A stretch of DNA of 64,000 nucleotides from Hoplostethus atlanticus (lineage: Eukaryota > Chordata > Actinopteri > Trachichthyiformes > Trachichthyidae): assembly GCA_034670405.1 (NCBI GenBank), contig JAXDDX010000007.1, positions 6,351,501-6,415,500 on the forward strand. Direction: 5' to 3'. Numbering within the stretch: the stretch's first letter is position 1; each line of letters starts with the position of its first letter. Below the pieces are notes generated by a model. That model saw only the letters and a list, made by a program, of their open reading frames with translations, did not search any database and had not been told where the DNA came from. Position numbers and translations under genes: made by a program. Shown in pieces: positions 40,301 through 48,500 of this stretch.

Positions 40301-41102
40301 ACTTACTCTTAACAGCAGTATTTTTTTTGGTTTGGTTTGTTTTTTCTGCCCTAAAAGCAAGGCTGTGGACATTCAGTGGTTTGCAAGTCACTGTGCCCCT
40401 TGATTTTTCTAGTCTGTGGAGCAAAGGAGGTAAACTGAGACAATGAGAATAGAGTGATTATATTCATGGTGTCATACACAATAATTTCTAACGTATACAT
40501 GCAGATATGCTAATAAATGTAAGTTTGAACCAATGTCCCAGTCTCCACCAACTAACTGGGGTTGGCAGTGGATCAGAAAAGGTGGCAATTTTTAGCGACT
40601 CCGGAGGGAAATATAGGAGGGTGTTTTAGGTTATCCCACATGATACTGAGTATATGGTCCAAAACCCGGTTACATCTAAAAGCCTGCTTATTGGAGATTG
40701 TCAGTTTCATAATAAGTTTCAATTATTTCATAATAATTGTGTACAAACTTTTCTTGCATTAAGTAATATTTTCTAAGGTGTGTCAAGAGTATGTTGCCAC
40801 AAATGTTTGTCATGTTTGAAAGGAATGAGCGTATATAGCTGTGGGTGTTGTGTAAAGTTGTGATTTCCCATCTCTGACATCAACATCTCATGATCAATGA
40901 TCATCAGTATCACAGACAGCCACAGAATAATCCTGGGACATCACAAATAAGTTTTTAATTTCTCTGTCTTTTTTAATTTACTCCTTCCCAGTTTGCAACC
41001 CACCTGGTCAAGGTAAACTTCCCACGGGTTTGTATCCTGGATGGAGGGATCAACAAGATGAAGCCCACTGGACTCCTGACGGTCCCCTCCCCTCAGATCT
41101 GA
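342..41102 (+). CDS. tbck: TBCK, TBC1 domain containing kinase (3' 24 coding exons; 5' end outside window)
   Basis: TBCK is a Rab-GAP-like protein with pseudokinase, TBC and rhodanese-like domains; vertebrate TBCK is linked to mTOR signalling, endolysosomal traffic and, as part of the FERRY complex, mRNA transport on early endosomes (established knowledge). Twenty-four exons were placed by splice sites and by recalled similarity to vertebrate TBCK. They begin in the kinase-like N-lobe ([14 protein letters not shown]) and end in PSPQI plus a TGA at 41100-41102. Exon lengths sum to 2477 nt: 2 nt of a split codon plus 825 in-frame codons including the stop. About 65 N-terminal residues of a roughly 890-residue protein are therefore missing to the left. 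Exon coordinates are in the four domain entries. No frameshift or stop was seen, so the gene looks functional. Confidence 0.96.
415..1064 (+). other. tbck intron
   Basis: Contains the 340-bp MITE (521-860) and otherwise AT-rich unique-looking sequence. No exon or RNA gene was seen. Confidence 0.7.
521..860. mobile_element. MITE-like element with ~13-bp terminal inverted repeats
   Basis: It begins agagtggtgcagg and ends cctgcaccactct (an exact inverted repeat), flanked by TATA/TATA-like bases (tatat|agagtgg ... ccactct|atag). It is about 340 bp with no coding capacity. A partial copy lies at 17308-17357. It sits in a tbck intron; the transposon superfamily is not recognised. Confidence 0.7.
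1391..2082 (+). other. tbck intron, no feature seen
   Basis: AT-rich unique sequence between the exons ending VDFPIG and starting YPSYLAPE. Short opposing ORFs here have no supporting motif. Confidence 0.6.
2985..3513 (+). mobile_element. LINE 3' fragment (C-terminus of ORF2 and tail)
   Basis: A decayed reading frame gives [18 protein letters not shown], a common C-terminal motif of fish L2/Rex-type LINE ORF2 proteins. A decayed tail follows, ending with the typical gtgctttgtaaataaacttg. Stops and frameshifts show it is old. It lies within the tbck intron 2932-3768. Confidence 0.7.
3958..3997. repeat. (CA)n microsatellite
   Basis: About 20 CA units in the tbck intron right after the exon ending at 3917. 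This intron (3918-4971) shows no other feature. Confidence 0.95.
4972..5774 (+). CDS. tbck: TBCK exon block 2: linker between kinase-like and TBC domains
   Basis: Exons: 4972-5110, 5225-5324, 5459-5508, 5645-5774. They encode an acidic start ([19 protein letters not shown]), then [33 protein letters not shown] and a serine/asparagine-rich stretch before [17 protein letters not shown]. This region is well conserved with other vertebrate TBCK but has no assigned catalytic motif. CA/GT microsatellites flank several of these exons. Confidence 0.93.
5117..5140. repeat. (CA)n microsatellite
   Basis: About 11 CA units six bases after a splice donor in tbck. Confidence 0.9.
6094..12537 (+). CDS. tbck: TBCK exon block 3: TBC (Rab-GAP) domain
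   Basis: Exons: 6094-6192, 6278-6340, 6469-6595, 6865-6915, 7043-7126, 8099-8184, 10233-10269, 12376-12537. The domain starts at [11 protein letters not shown]. The arginine-finger motif IxxDxxR is intact as IEVDIPR (exon 6469-6595), and the glutamine-finger motif YxQ is intact as YWQ at the end of the same exon. Both GAP fingers are therefore kept, unlike the kinase site. [20 protein letters not shown] closes the domain. Exon 10233-10269 is only 37 bp ([12 protein letters not shown]) and sits between two introns of about 2 kb, so it is easy to miss in annotation. Confidence 0.96.
6426..6451. repeat. (GT)n microsatellite in splice-acceptor region
   Basis: A GT run ends 17 bp before the acceptor of exon 6469-6595, that is within or next to its polypyrimidine tract. 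Confidence 0.9.
7127..8098 (+). other. tbck intron, no feature seen
   Basis: AT-rich intron between two TBC-domain exons. I saw no repeat, transposon end or exon. Confidence 0.55.
8185..10232 (+). other. tbck intron with GT repeat
   Basis: Unique-looking sequence with a (GT)n tract at 9834-9860. No further exon or recognisable transposon was seen. Confidence 0.55.
10270..12375 (+). other. tbck intron with Tc1 remnant and CA repeat
   Basis: Holds the deleted Tc1 element (10592-11209), a (CA)n tract near 11475-11496 and unique sequence. No exon was seen. Confidence 0.6.
10592..11209 (+). mobile_element. Tc1-like transposon, internally deleted
   Basis: Long inverted ends: the left reads cagttcaggc then tattggcac, and the right is its complement (gtgccaataattgccagaactg). 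Homology extends about 120 bp inward at each end (gcagataatgtacaat; cacatgatcaaacaat-like). The middle keeps the C-terminal part of a Tc1 transposase in a broken frame (QDNDPEH, then WFKRK and NPSNLEELE). The segment that would carry the catalytic Glu is deleted, so it is non-autonomous. Confidence 0.85.
15092..15171. repeat. Long (CA)n microsatellite
   Basis: About 40 uninterrupted AC units, the longest perfect dinucleotide tract in the window. Length this pure suggests high polymorphism. Confidence 0.97.
17308..17357 (-). mobile_element. Fragment of the 521-860 MITE family
   Basis: The sequence gagtggtgcaggaatgagtc and its continuation match the reverse complement of the right end of the element at 521-860 for about 50 bp, then similarity stops. 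It is a solo end. Confidence 0.65.
17413..17472 (+). repeat. Short tandem repeat, ~20-bp unit, three copies
   Basis: Three head-to-tail copies of tcaaagagtctggttagagg, with the first and last slightly altered. Confidence 0.85.
18509..18526 (+). repeat. Poly(A) run
   Basis: Eighteen A residues. No recognisable retroelement lies upstream, so it is listed only as a homopolymer. Confidence 0.8.
19953..41102 (+). CDS. tbck: TBCK exon block 4: linker and C-terminal rhodanese-like domain
   Basis: Exons: 19953-20128, 30437-30600, 34691-34850, 40992-41102. The first encodes [21 protein letters not shown] and a low-complexity tail that differs most from mammals. The next encodes [15 protein letters not shown] and then the rhodanese fold ([19 protein letters not shown], completed across the splice). 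The rhodanese catalytic-loop Cys is absent ([12 protein letters not shown]), so sulfurtransferase activity is not expected. The final exon ends [15 protein letters not shown]-stop. The donor after 30600 (gtatcc) is weak but required to keep frame. Confidence 0.94.
20816..21290 (+). mobile_element. Tc1-like transposon, 5' half, same family as 10592-11209
   Basis: Starts TA|cagttatggccaagattatt. Its first ~120 bp follow the terminal repeat of the element at 10592 (ttgcattttatacag; gcacatgatcaaaca). Further in, a short frame [17 protein letters not shown] resembles the DNA-binding linker of Tc1 transposases. The right end was not found and the middle looks interrupted. Confidence 0.7.
21866..22155. 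mobile_element. AT-rich MITE candidate with 12-bp inverted ends
   Basis: Exact inverted ends actttattataa ... ttataataaagt bound 290 bp of very AT-rich sequence rich in ttaat motifs. There is no coding capacity. Low-complexity sequence raises the chance of coincidence. Confidence 0.45.
22664..22688. repeat. (GT)n microsatellite
   Basis: About 12 GT units followed by gagagaga in the 20129-30436 tbck intron. Confidence 0.9.
23268..23317 (+). repeat. Compound (GT)n-G12-(GA)n tract
   Basis: A gtgtgtgtg run passes into about a dozen G residues and then agagagag. It is strongly purine-rich on the + strand. Confidence 0.85.
24260..24452. mobile_element. Palindromic (foldback) MITE, copy 1
   Basis: Nearly the whole 190 bp is one inverted repeat. 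Outer ends are gtgggcaatcgtgcc / atgattgcccac. Long inner arms run through gtctgcaggttttcact and caaagactacagcaggtg and back, around a ~30-bp asymmetric centre (cacaccttcaaccagagagg). No coding capacity. A second copy is at 39076-39250. Confidence 0.85.
26076..27331 (-). mobile_element. Tc1/mariner transposon with decayed transposase (family with TIR caccgatcagcc)
   Basis: TIRs tacaccgatcagcc... and its complement (gctgatcggtgca) are flanked by TA on both sides. The transposase lies on the minus strand in frames broken between about 26110 and 27199. It keeps SDFDKGQ and [15 protein letters not shown] (first catalytic Asp), FQQDNA (second) and [11 protein letters not shown] (Glu). Frameshifts near 26390 and 26650 disrupt it, and an inverted duplication (26984-27075) replaces part of the N-terminal coding region. 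The element is dead. Confidence 0.93.
26984..27075. repeat. 40-bp-arm inverted repeat inside the Tc1 transposase region
   Basis: The left arm ggtatgcaatggttagtacc... and the right arm ending ...ggtactaaccactgcatacc are reverse complements with one mismatch over about 40 bp and a ~12-bp spacer. The second Tc1 copy (56410-57236) lacks this region, so the ancestral order is not visible locally. Confidence 0.9.
30601..34690 (+). other. tbck intron
   Basis: No transposon could be assigned with confidence. The stretch 31010-31400 (caccgggccgtgaggac onward) has mixed composition reminiscent of a degraded repeat. A TC-rich tract lies at 33700-33740. No exon was seen. Confidence 0.45.
36640..37356 (+). 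mobile_element. LINE 3' fragment ending in (ATT)n, interrupted
   Basis: Decayed codons [13 protein letters not shown] match the usual ...[11 protein letters not shown]-terminus of fish LINE ORF2. The end is aaagcactttgtaac followed by aaagtttatttt and (TTA)n at 37323-37355. Sequence between about 36738 and 37190 looks like a different insertion. Confidence 0.6.
37535..37760 (-). mobile_element. Retroelement-like repeat tail (gtgtgcagtgaaatg type)
   Basis: The motif tttatttgtcacatacac followed by ggtgtgcagtgaaatg, then imperfect repeats of caacacaatatttacaat, resembles the interspersed retroelement 3' ends common in fish. The family is not certain. Confidence 0.45.
39076..39250. mobile_element. 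Palindromic (foldback) MITE, copy 2 (right end truncated)
   Basis: Same element as 24260-24452: gtgggcaatcatgtgcc, then the long arms with caaagactacagcaggtg. Its asymmetric centre is the reverse complement of that in copy 1. The final ~17 bp (ccatggcacatgattgc) are missing; the match stops at ctcggccctc. Confidence 0.85.
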
Positions 41103-41490
41103 CCCCATGCCTCAGCTGTCGATTTAACTCGACTTTACATGAACAAAAGGGAACGGAGTAAACATGTTCTGTCTTGTGCTGATTAAAGTGGAAAGAAATA
41201 ATGTAATCATTGTATGTAGAAGTGTGTTTTTTTATTTTATTTAACCTGATAAACCAGAGAACTTCCTTGCAATTGGCATAGAATGAAAAGAAAAGTTGAA
41301 TCAAGTAATAATTCTCGTTTTACCCCCAGTTTTATTCCCTCACTGAATATGTGGGACAGTTTATTTAAAGATGACACAAGTAATAACACGAGGCAAGTTA
41401 TGTGTCATCACTGGACTTCATTGTTGGAACACGTGGATGAATGAGTTGTTTTCTCTGGAAAACTGCTCAGTACTTCTTGTGAACAATAAA
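41103..41490 (+). promoter_or_regulatory. tbck: tbck 3' UTR with candidate poly(A) signals
   Basis: Sequence after the TGA contains ATTAAA at 41182-41187 and AATAAA at 41485-41490. Either could end the transcript; the first has a matching copy (54224-54229) in the downstream duplicate. The distance to the lipoxygenase TATA-like box is only about 0.5-0.8 kb. Confidence 0.5.
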
Positions 41491-41949
41491 TACCTAATCT
41501 TCAGATTAGCCTGTCTGTTCAGAGTGTTCTCACCACAAAACCATTTACACAGTATCAATACCACCGTTTGTGTCAGTGAGAGTAAAGAACACACCTGTTT
41601 GTGCATTTGGTGATTTCGTAAGGATTAGTTATTGTTTATGAAGATTTCAATCCCTCTGCAACTTTATGTACAATAGAGCAAACAAGCATACAAATAACGT
41701 GGTCAATATTATCTATTTTTCATTTGCAATCAAAATAAACAAGACCAAATCCCATGCAAATGCTTGTTAATGGTTGGTAGGAAAGCTGTTTTCTCTTTTC
41801 AAGATGAACTATCATGAACTAGAACTTTACATCATATTTTCATCATCATTGCAGGTACAGTAATTGCCTGTAGCTGTACCAAGCTTCTCATTACATTACA
41901 TTCATTCCAACAACCACATTGTTGAGCAATTCCTCTGTCACTGCCCGGA

Positions 41950-42042
41950 GTGACACACCCTCAAAGCTGTATGCATAAAAGGAAAAGCAACCGCTGGGAA
42001 TTAATATTATTTGAGGAACTTCTCTGAGTCCCACAAACCAAG
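41950..42042 (+). promoter_or_regulatory. Lipoxygenase promoter and non-coding first exon, copy A (active gene)
   Basis: A block containing tgacacaccctcaaagctgt is followed by a TATA-like cataaaagg at 41974-41982, then a short candidate non-coding exon ending with the donor CCAAG|gtaaga after 42042. The next acceptor (ctcctcag, ending 42559) lies 7 nt before the ATG. The same arrangement recurs at 53925 and 55079, which is the main reason to believe it is functional. The transcription start is inferred, not seen. Confidence 0.6.
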
Positions 42043-42566
42043 GTAAGAAATGCTGCTGTGAATAATCTCAACAGGTAGGCACTTGGATAGACTTTTTTAA
42101 AGGAATGGCACACTTCATTTTGGGTGCATATCATTTGTTTTAAACAAACAAACAAAACTAACGTAACGTTTGTTTCTTTATGAATACATTTTATATCTTT
42201 CATTGTATATATTTATATATTGTATGACTCTTTGAGTTTCTTTACTTGATTGCTGTGCCTGTCTGTTTTTTAATGCACCAACTTCACAGAGTCAAATTCC
42301 TTGTATGTGCGAATGTACTTGGCCAATAAATTTGATTCTGATTCTGATAATTGTATTTACCTTCCGCTTTGTTCTTTCCCAATGTCCTCTTCCATTGTAA
42401 TTGAATTGCCCACCATTTCAACATTAAATAAACCTAAATGTATTGATTGTAACGGTACCCTAAAGGTTTTGTGCAATGAGGTATATAGTGAGTGACAGAT
42501 AACCTCATCAGTCCACTCATTCTGTTTGAGTGTTGATATATGCTCTATCTGCTCCTCAGAGTGAAA

Positions 42567-45500
42567 ATGGTCAAGTATGAAGTGACTGTCACCACTGCAA
42601 GCCTTGCTCAGGCCACCACTATGAACAATGTGTTCATGAAGCTGGTGGGCACAGATGGAGAGAGTCAGCGCACGTGGCTCATCAGCTTTAAGGGGCTTGC
42701 TGCCTTCTACCAAGGAGCAGTGAGTCTGCAATATCCCTCTATATGTTTAAATGCTCAGCTTGTTTCTTCAGTTTAGATTATTATGAGTCATGCTTGAAAG
42801 TTTGTGAACCCTACAGAGGCTGGTCATTATAAAATCCTTCTATAAGCCTCAAATCTTAATGAAGATATCCCAAATAAAGAACACACACAAATAAATATGA
42901 TAAAGTTGATATAGTTTATTTATTTTATTCAACAAAATATCACTCAGATATCACTGTGCACAAATATGTGAACTCCTTCAATCAATAACTTGAGGCACCG
43001 TCCTTTAGTGGTGATCATTAGGATCATCGTCTTGTTGAACAGACACTTTCGGCCCAGCTTTAGCTCTCAGGACTGATGGCCCGACTGATGTTGAGTCATC
43101 CAGGTCCAGAGGAAGAGAAACAGCTCCAGACCGTGACACTCCCACCACCATGCTTGACCGCAGGGAGAAGGTTATTTTGGCATGTCTGATTGCAACGAGA
43201 CAGTTAATCTGGACTCATCTGTCCAGAGAACAAACTTCCAGAAGTGGTTTGTCAAGGTGATTTCTGGTAAACTTGGTAAAGATGGGCAGCTTTGTTCTTT
43301 TTAGACAGTAGAGGCTTCTTCCTGGCTTTCCTTGCATAAATGCTATTTAATTTTAGTGCTCTTCTAATGGCTTGATGGCACAATGATGCAGCAATGACTT
43401 GTAGATCTTGTTGTGTCATTCTAGGGGTGTTATTTCACTAGTTTTAATATTTTTCTTGTGGCTCTTGGTGATATTTCAGGCGTCCACTTCTAGGCAGAGT
43501 CACTGTCAAGTTCAGTGCTCTCCATTTGTATATTATTTGTCTCACAGCGGACTGATGGAGCCCAAATCTTGACTTGACTTTATAACCTTCCCCAGGCTGA
43601 TGCACACTCACCACTCACTTCCTGAGGTCCTCTGAGGTCTCCTTAGATTGCAGCAAAGAGTTTTTCTTTCACCTGCATGCATGGTAACACCAACCTGACC
43701 AGGTTTCTCACCTGGATTTATGGGAGCACCACAAAAACCCCTTCTTAAACATCTGAACTTGTTGGTTAACTTCATACCCAATTATTTACCCACCCGACTC
43801 TACTAACCTACTTGATTTAACTAATACAAGAGGTTCACTTCCCTTCACTAATTCCCTTCATAACTATAATTATGTTCATTTTACTGCATGCACATCCTCT
43901 AACAAACATAGCACATTGGTAAATACAGATCCTTTATTTCAGTTAAGAAAAGGCTGTTTTTGATTTTAAAAGAATTGCATGGTAAAAAAAACATCTGCAA
44001 CTATAATTGCACAAGGGGTTCACAAACCTTCAATCATGGCTGGACATACACATATCACAGTGCTAGTATGCTAACTGATAGGACATTGTTCACATTGTCC
44101 CTTCCCTCAGCATTCAATTACTCAGAGCCCCTCTCTCCTTTTGTGTGTGCAGGTGTCTAAATTTTCCGTGTCCTGCCCTACTTCCCTTGGCAAGCTGGTG
44201 CTGATAGAGGTTGACAAAAAGGCCCTCCCCCTGTTCCCAGAAGACTCCTGGTTCCCCTCCAAGGTGCAAGTCAAATCCCCAGAGGGAGACACCTACCACT
44301 TTCCTGTCTACCGCTGGATCTCTGACAGCGAAGTTCACCTGTTCAGAGAAGGCACAGGTTCATGGATTTTCATATATATCTACTAATGTACTGTGTACAC
44401 CAGAGAACAGATTCTATTTTTTAATGTTGCAAGGTGGCTGCTGTAACCTTTTGCTTACATGTCTCAACAATATTAAACCTTGGTTTTCTTTGGTTGTGTT
44501 CAGCTCTAAGAGTCTTTGAAGACACTGATCCCCTTGGCAAGTACAGCAGGGTGAAGGAGCTGAAGCTGAGAGGGGAACAGTATTGGTGAGAGCAGGGTTT
44601 ACACATAGCACATACTCCACACCAAACCTCCCACATATAGACAGCTACAATTGAATTATGATGTATCGTAATGACAATAAAATACTGTTATATATGTCAT
44701 GGAATTTAATATATATGCATATATGTCAATTATTATTATCTTGCATCTATAATTTGAAATCACTGATCTATGACATCGGTGCCCAACCTGTCCCAAGACC
44801 TTCACCAATCTACTCTTGTCTGTTCTTCCATAGCTGGGATGTGTATGCAGAGGGGATACCCCACGTCATAAAAGTGGACGACCCTCATTCTCTGCCCAGT
44901 GAAGTCCGTTTCTCCTTCACCAAGACTACAGAGTTTTTATACACGGCATTCACAGGGTGAATTCTTCAAATTCTATCAGACATCAAGTTTCTCAAATACT
45001 GCCCCAAAACTCAAAATGTTCTCTTGTATTATCAGATCTCAAGATCTTGTAGCCCAAATAACCTTCCACTTCTAGAAGTGTATTGAGAAGAGAAAGTTGA
45101 ATGAGTCACTGTTTTTTTCCACTGTCATGAAGGGAGTGACTGTCCTTTTGTTCGTGCCCTAGGCTGACAGAGCTGAAACTGAAGGGGCTGGCTGACAAGG
45201 AGGAGAACTGGTCTGATATTGATGATATTAACCGAGTCTTCTGCTGCAAAAGGACAGATATATCAGGTACAAGTTTAGCATTTTGATTATGCTTGAGTTT
45301 GGTTGATGCATGAAGTCTTTTTTACTTATTCTGACAAATGGCTCTGAAACATTGCCTGTGACTCTGAATTCGGTGTAGCATGAATGTTTCAGTGTTTACT
45401 TGTTACACCTGCAGTGTAGTTAGGATGTTCAAGCCGGTAGTAGTTCATAGGTCAGTACAGTTAGTAAAACCCTGTTATTTTTCCAGACTATGTCCAGCAA

Positions 45501-48500
45501 CACTGGAAGGAGGATGCATTTTTTGGCTACCAGTTTCTGAATGGTATCAACCCCATGCTGATCCGTCGTTGCTCAGTCCTGCCTAAGAACTTCCCCGTCA
45601 CTGCTGACATGGTCTTCCTCCGTGGTGGGAGCAGTTTAGCAGACGAAATGCAGGTCTGTTTGTCATATACTAGATAAATAAACTGGATTGAATTTGTATC
45701 TGTCAACATTTACAGGTTTGACCCAGTCGCCTCTCGACGTTTCAAGTCAGTCTTAATGCTAGAACCATGTGACCCCCTACCTTGTTACATTTATCTCTCC
45801 ACTGTATCTCTATTGTATGTGCTGTGAGTCAAATCAGTTCTCCTCACCAAAATGCCTTAAAACAGTTTTATGAAGTATGATAATTATTCTATTATCAGAA
45901 AGGCAACATATTCCTGTGTGACTACAAACGTTTGGATGGAGTGAAGGCAAACACCATCAATGGTAAGAAGCAGTACCTGATGGCTCCCCTGGTCCTGCTC
46001 CACAAAACCCCTGATGATAAACTGATGCCCATCGCTATTCAGGTGAGACTAATCTACAAATATAGACAATACTGCATGTTAGTGTAGTGAGCAGGGAGAG
46101 CATCATTGTATTGAAAGGTCGAGGTAAAATCTCCCATGACAGCAAGCCTCCACCCTGCTGAGCCAGACACTGAATCCCTACCAGCTCCAGGGTCGTTGTT
46201 CTGTAGCTGACCCTGTGCTCTCACCTGGAGGGGGGCAAGCGAAAAGACAAATGTCCCCTTGATCAACAGACTACCAAATTGAAAAAGGAAAACATGCTAA
46301 GTACATAAAAAATGCAGTAAATATGACAAAAAGAAAACTCTCGAAAATATTTCTTAAAGTATAACTGTAATGGGTTGTACCGTGACTTTTTCCAATGACT
46401 GAATCATCCATGCACCTCTCTCTTCTCCTGTAGTTGAAGCAGCAGCCAGCAGATGACAACCCGATCTTTTTTCCTACTGACTCTGAGTATGACTGGTTGA
46501 TGGCAAAGATTTTTGTGAGAAGCGCAGAGTTCAGTGAGCACCAACTTAATGTTCACCTGCTACGCACTCACCTGCTGGCGGAGGTTTTTGCAGTCTCACT
46601 GCTGCGCAACCTGCCCATGGTGCATCCCCTGTACAAGGTAGCTGGATAAGAGGATACTGTACTTATAGTATTTAAGGTGTTTTTCAACATACAAATGTTT
46701 GTGTCTCCCAGGTTGAGAACCATTTGTATATTGTGTTTATATTTTTGCAAGTGTTTCACACTGTGAATGGTAAAGGACAGCAGCTTGAAGACTTCTGACT
46801 CTGCAAAAAAGGTAATTATAGTAGTGTTAATAACAGAATCCCCTCTTTTCCTCAGCTCCTCGTACCTCACACTCGCTATACGCTCCAGATCAACTACTTG
46901 GCCCGACGTCTGCTTATAGCAGAGAAAGGAATTTTCACACAGGTATGAAATGACCAGCACACCAATTTATACATTGTGTAAACAATGCAATATATTTCAT
47001 ATTTTTATATCATCTAAAGTCTGTATCCATATGTGTCACACATTTGATTGTTTCCTAGTTTGCAGCTTCTGGTGGAGAGGGTATGATGACGATCCTGAAG
47101 AGAGGGCTGTCCTCCATGACCTACAGCTCCCTCTGTATACCAGATGACATTGCTGAGCGTGGGCTGGACTCTGTGCCAAACTTCTACTACAGGGATGATG
47201 GACTCAAGCTGTGGGACATCATCCACAAGTACTATAGGCACTTTCCACAACATTGTCCTGGCTTACTAGGCTATGTCACACTGCAGCATGGTGATTTACA
47301 TGGTATTGGTGCCAACTCCTGGTTGGTTTAGTGATGTGCAGTTGTTCAACTGTATAATAATTTGGCGTACATACCTAAAGAGTGACACTTTTCTTGGTAA
47401 CACTTTACACAATGGTTAATTGATTAATGCTTAATTACTAGTTAATTAAATAACCACGTGTTATAATGTTAGTTATTAAGTATGCTTCAGTCATGGTCAA
47501 CGAACATGCTGGTTAATGTGTAAGTACTAATAATGAATGAATCACTATGGTGATAACTACAGTTTAATATGCTTTAACGTTGTACTTGTTCATTAGCTCT
47601 ACAGCAGCCACAAATAAGTATAATACTAATGAATATTGCAACATGTACGCCCAAGTTAATAAGAAAAACATTCAGGTGGTTATTGTGTAATTAGTACTAG
47701 TATTATGTATTGTATTTGGCAAGTACTTTATGAACAAACCAGTGACTAAAATACCTATAGATTTTCTTCTATTACTGTATGCAGCCTCTCTGGGAGGACC
47801 TGATCCTCTTCATTCATGAGCAGATGTCTAGTCTTTTTCATCAGATGTAGTCTTTATAAGTCATAGTTTTCTTTATAATCTATTAATTAAGCATTCATTA
47901 TTGCAACCTTAACATTACTTACTACACTTTGTTCTCCCATAAATAAACTGGAGATTCCTCGTATCTAACTTACAGTATACCACTAACTAATAATAACTAA
48001 CTAACTAATCATAATATATGGAGTCAGCACTTCATGAGACACACCATAACATCATTTTTGTTAAGAAAACAATGGGAAACTTTGACTCATCACTCAGGTG
48101 CTAGAGCTCTTTTTTTGTTTGTGCATATTTTAGTATGTACTGTTTGCACACTGTAATTACATTGTGCTATTAGTACAATGTATTAGGGACAGCTTCATTT
48201 AATACATACACAGCATTATTGTGTATTTTCAGAGCGTAATATACTGGTTAATACACCAGAAGAATGCCATTGTATTATATTACTAAGTGCCCAGCTTGTA
48301 TGTCCCATACACTGTGTATGTATCACACACATACATGAACTCAGGCATTCTGTTCATGCAACCAGCTGTTTGTATCCTTCGCCAACCCAGCCAAGGACGA
48401 AAATACACAACCTCCTCCTTCCCAAAGGAGGAAAGGGAAAGCAACATGCCTTTGTTAAGTCCTGTGTTGAAGTCAGTCAGGCCAATAAGTACCTGTGCAC

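Larger units (their letters stand above)
34851..40991 (+). other. tbck intron with nested transposons
   Basis: Holds the 1.75-kb TIR element (36378-38127) with nested retroelement pieces, and palindromic MITE copy 2 (39076-39250). An unremarkable 72-codon ORF lies at 40048-40266. The remainder shows no feature I recognise. Confidence 0.6.

Noticed and set aside
47390-48250. Possible large AT-rich MITE beginning ggtaacactttacac
   Set aside because: No matching inverted right end was found; AT-rich composition makes chance ttaat motifs common.
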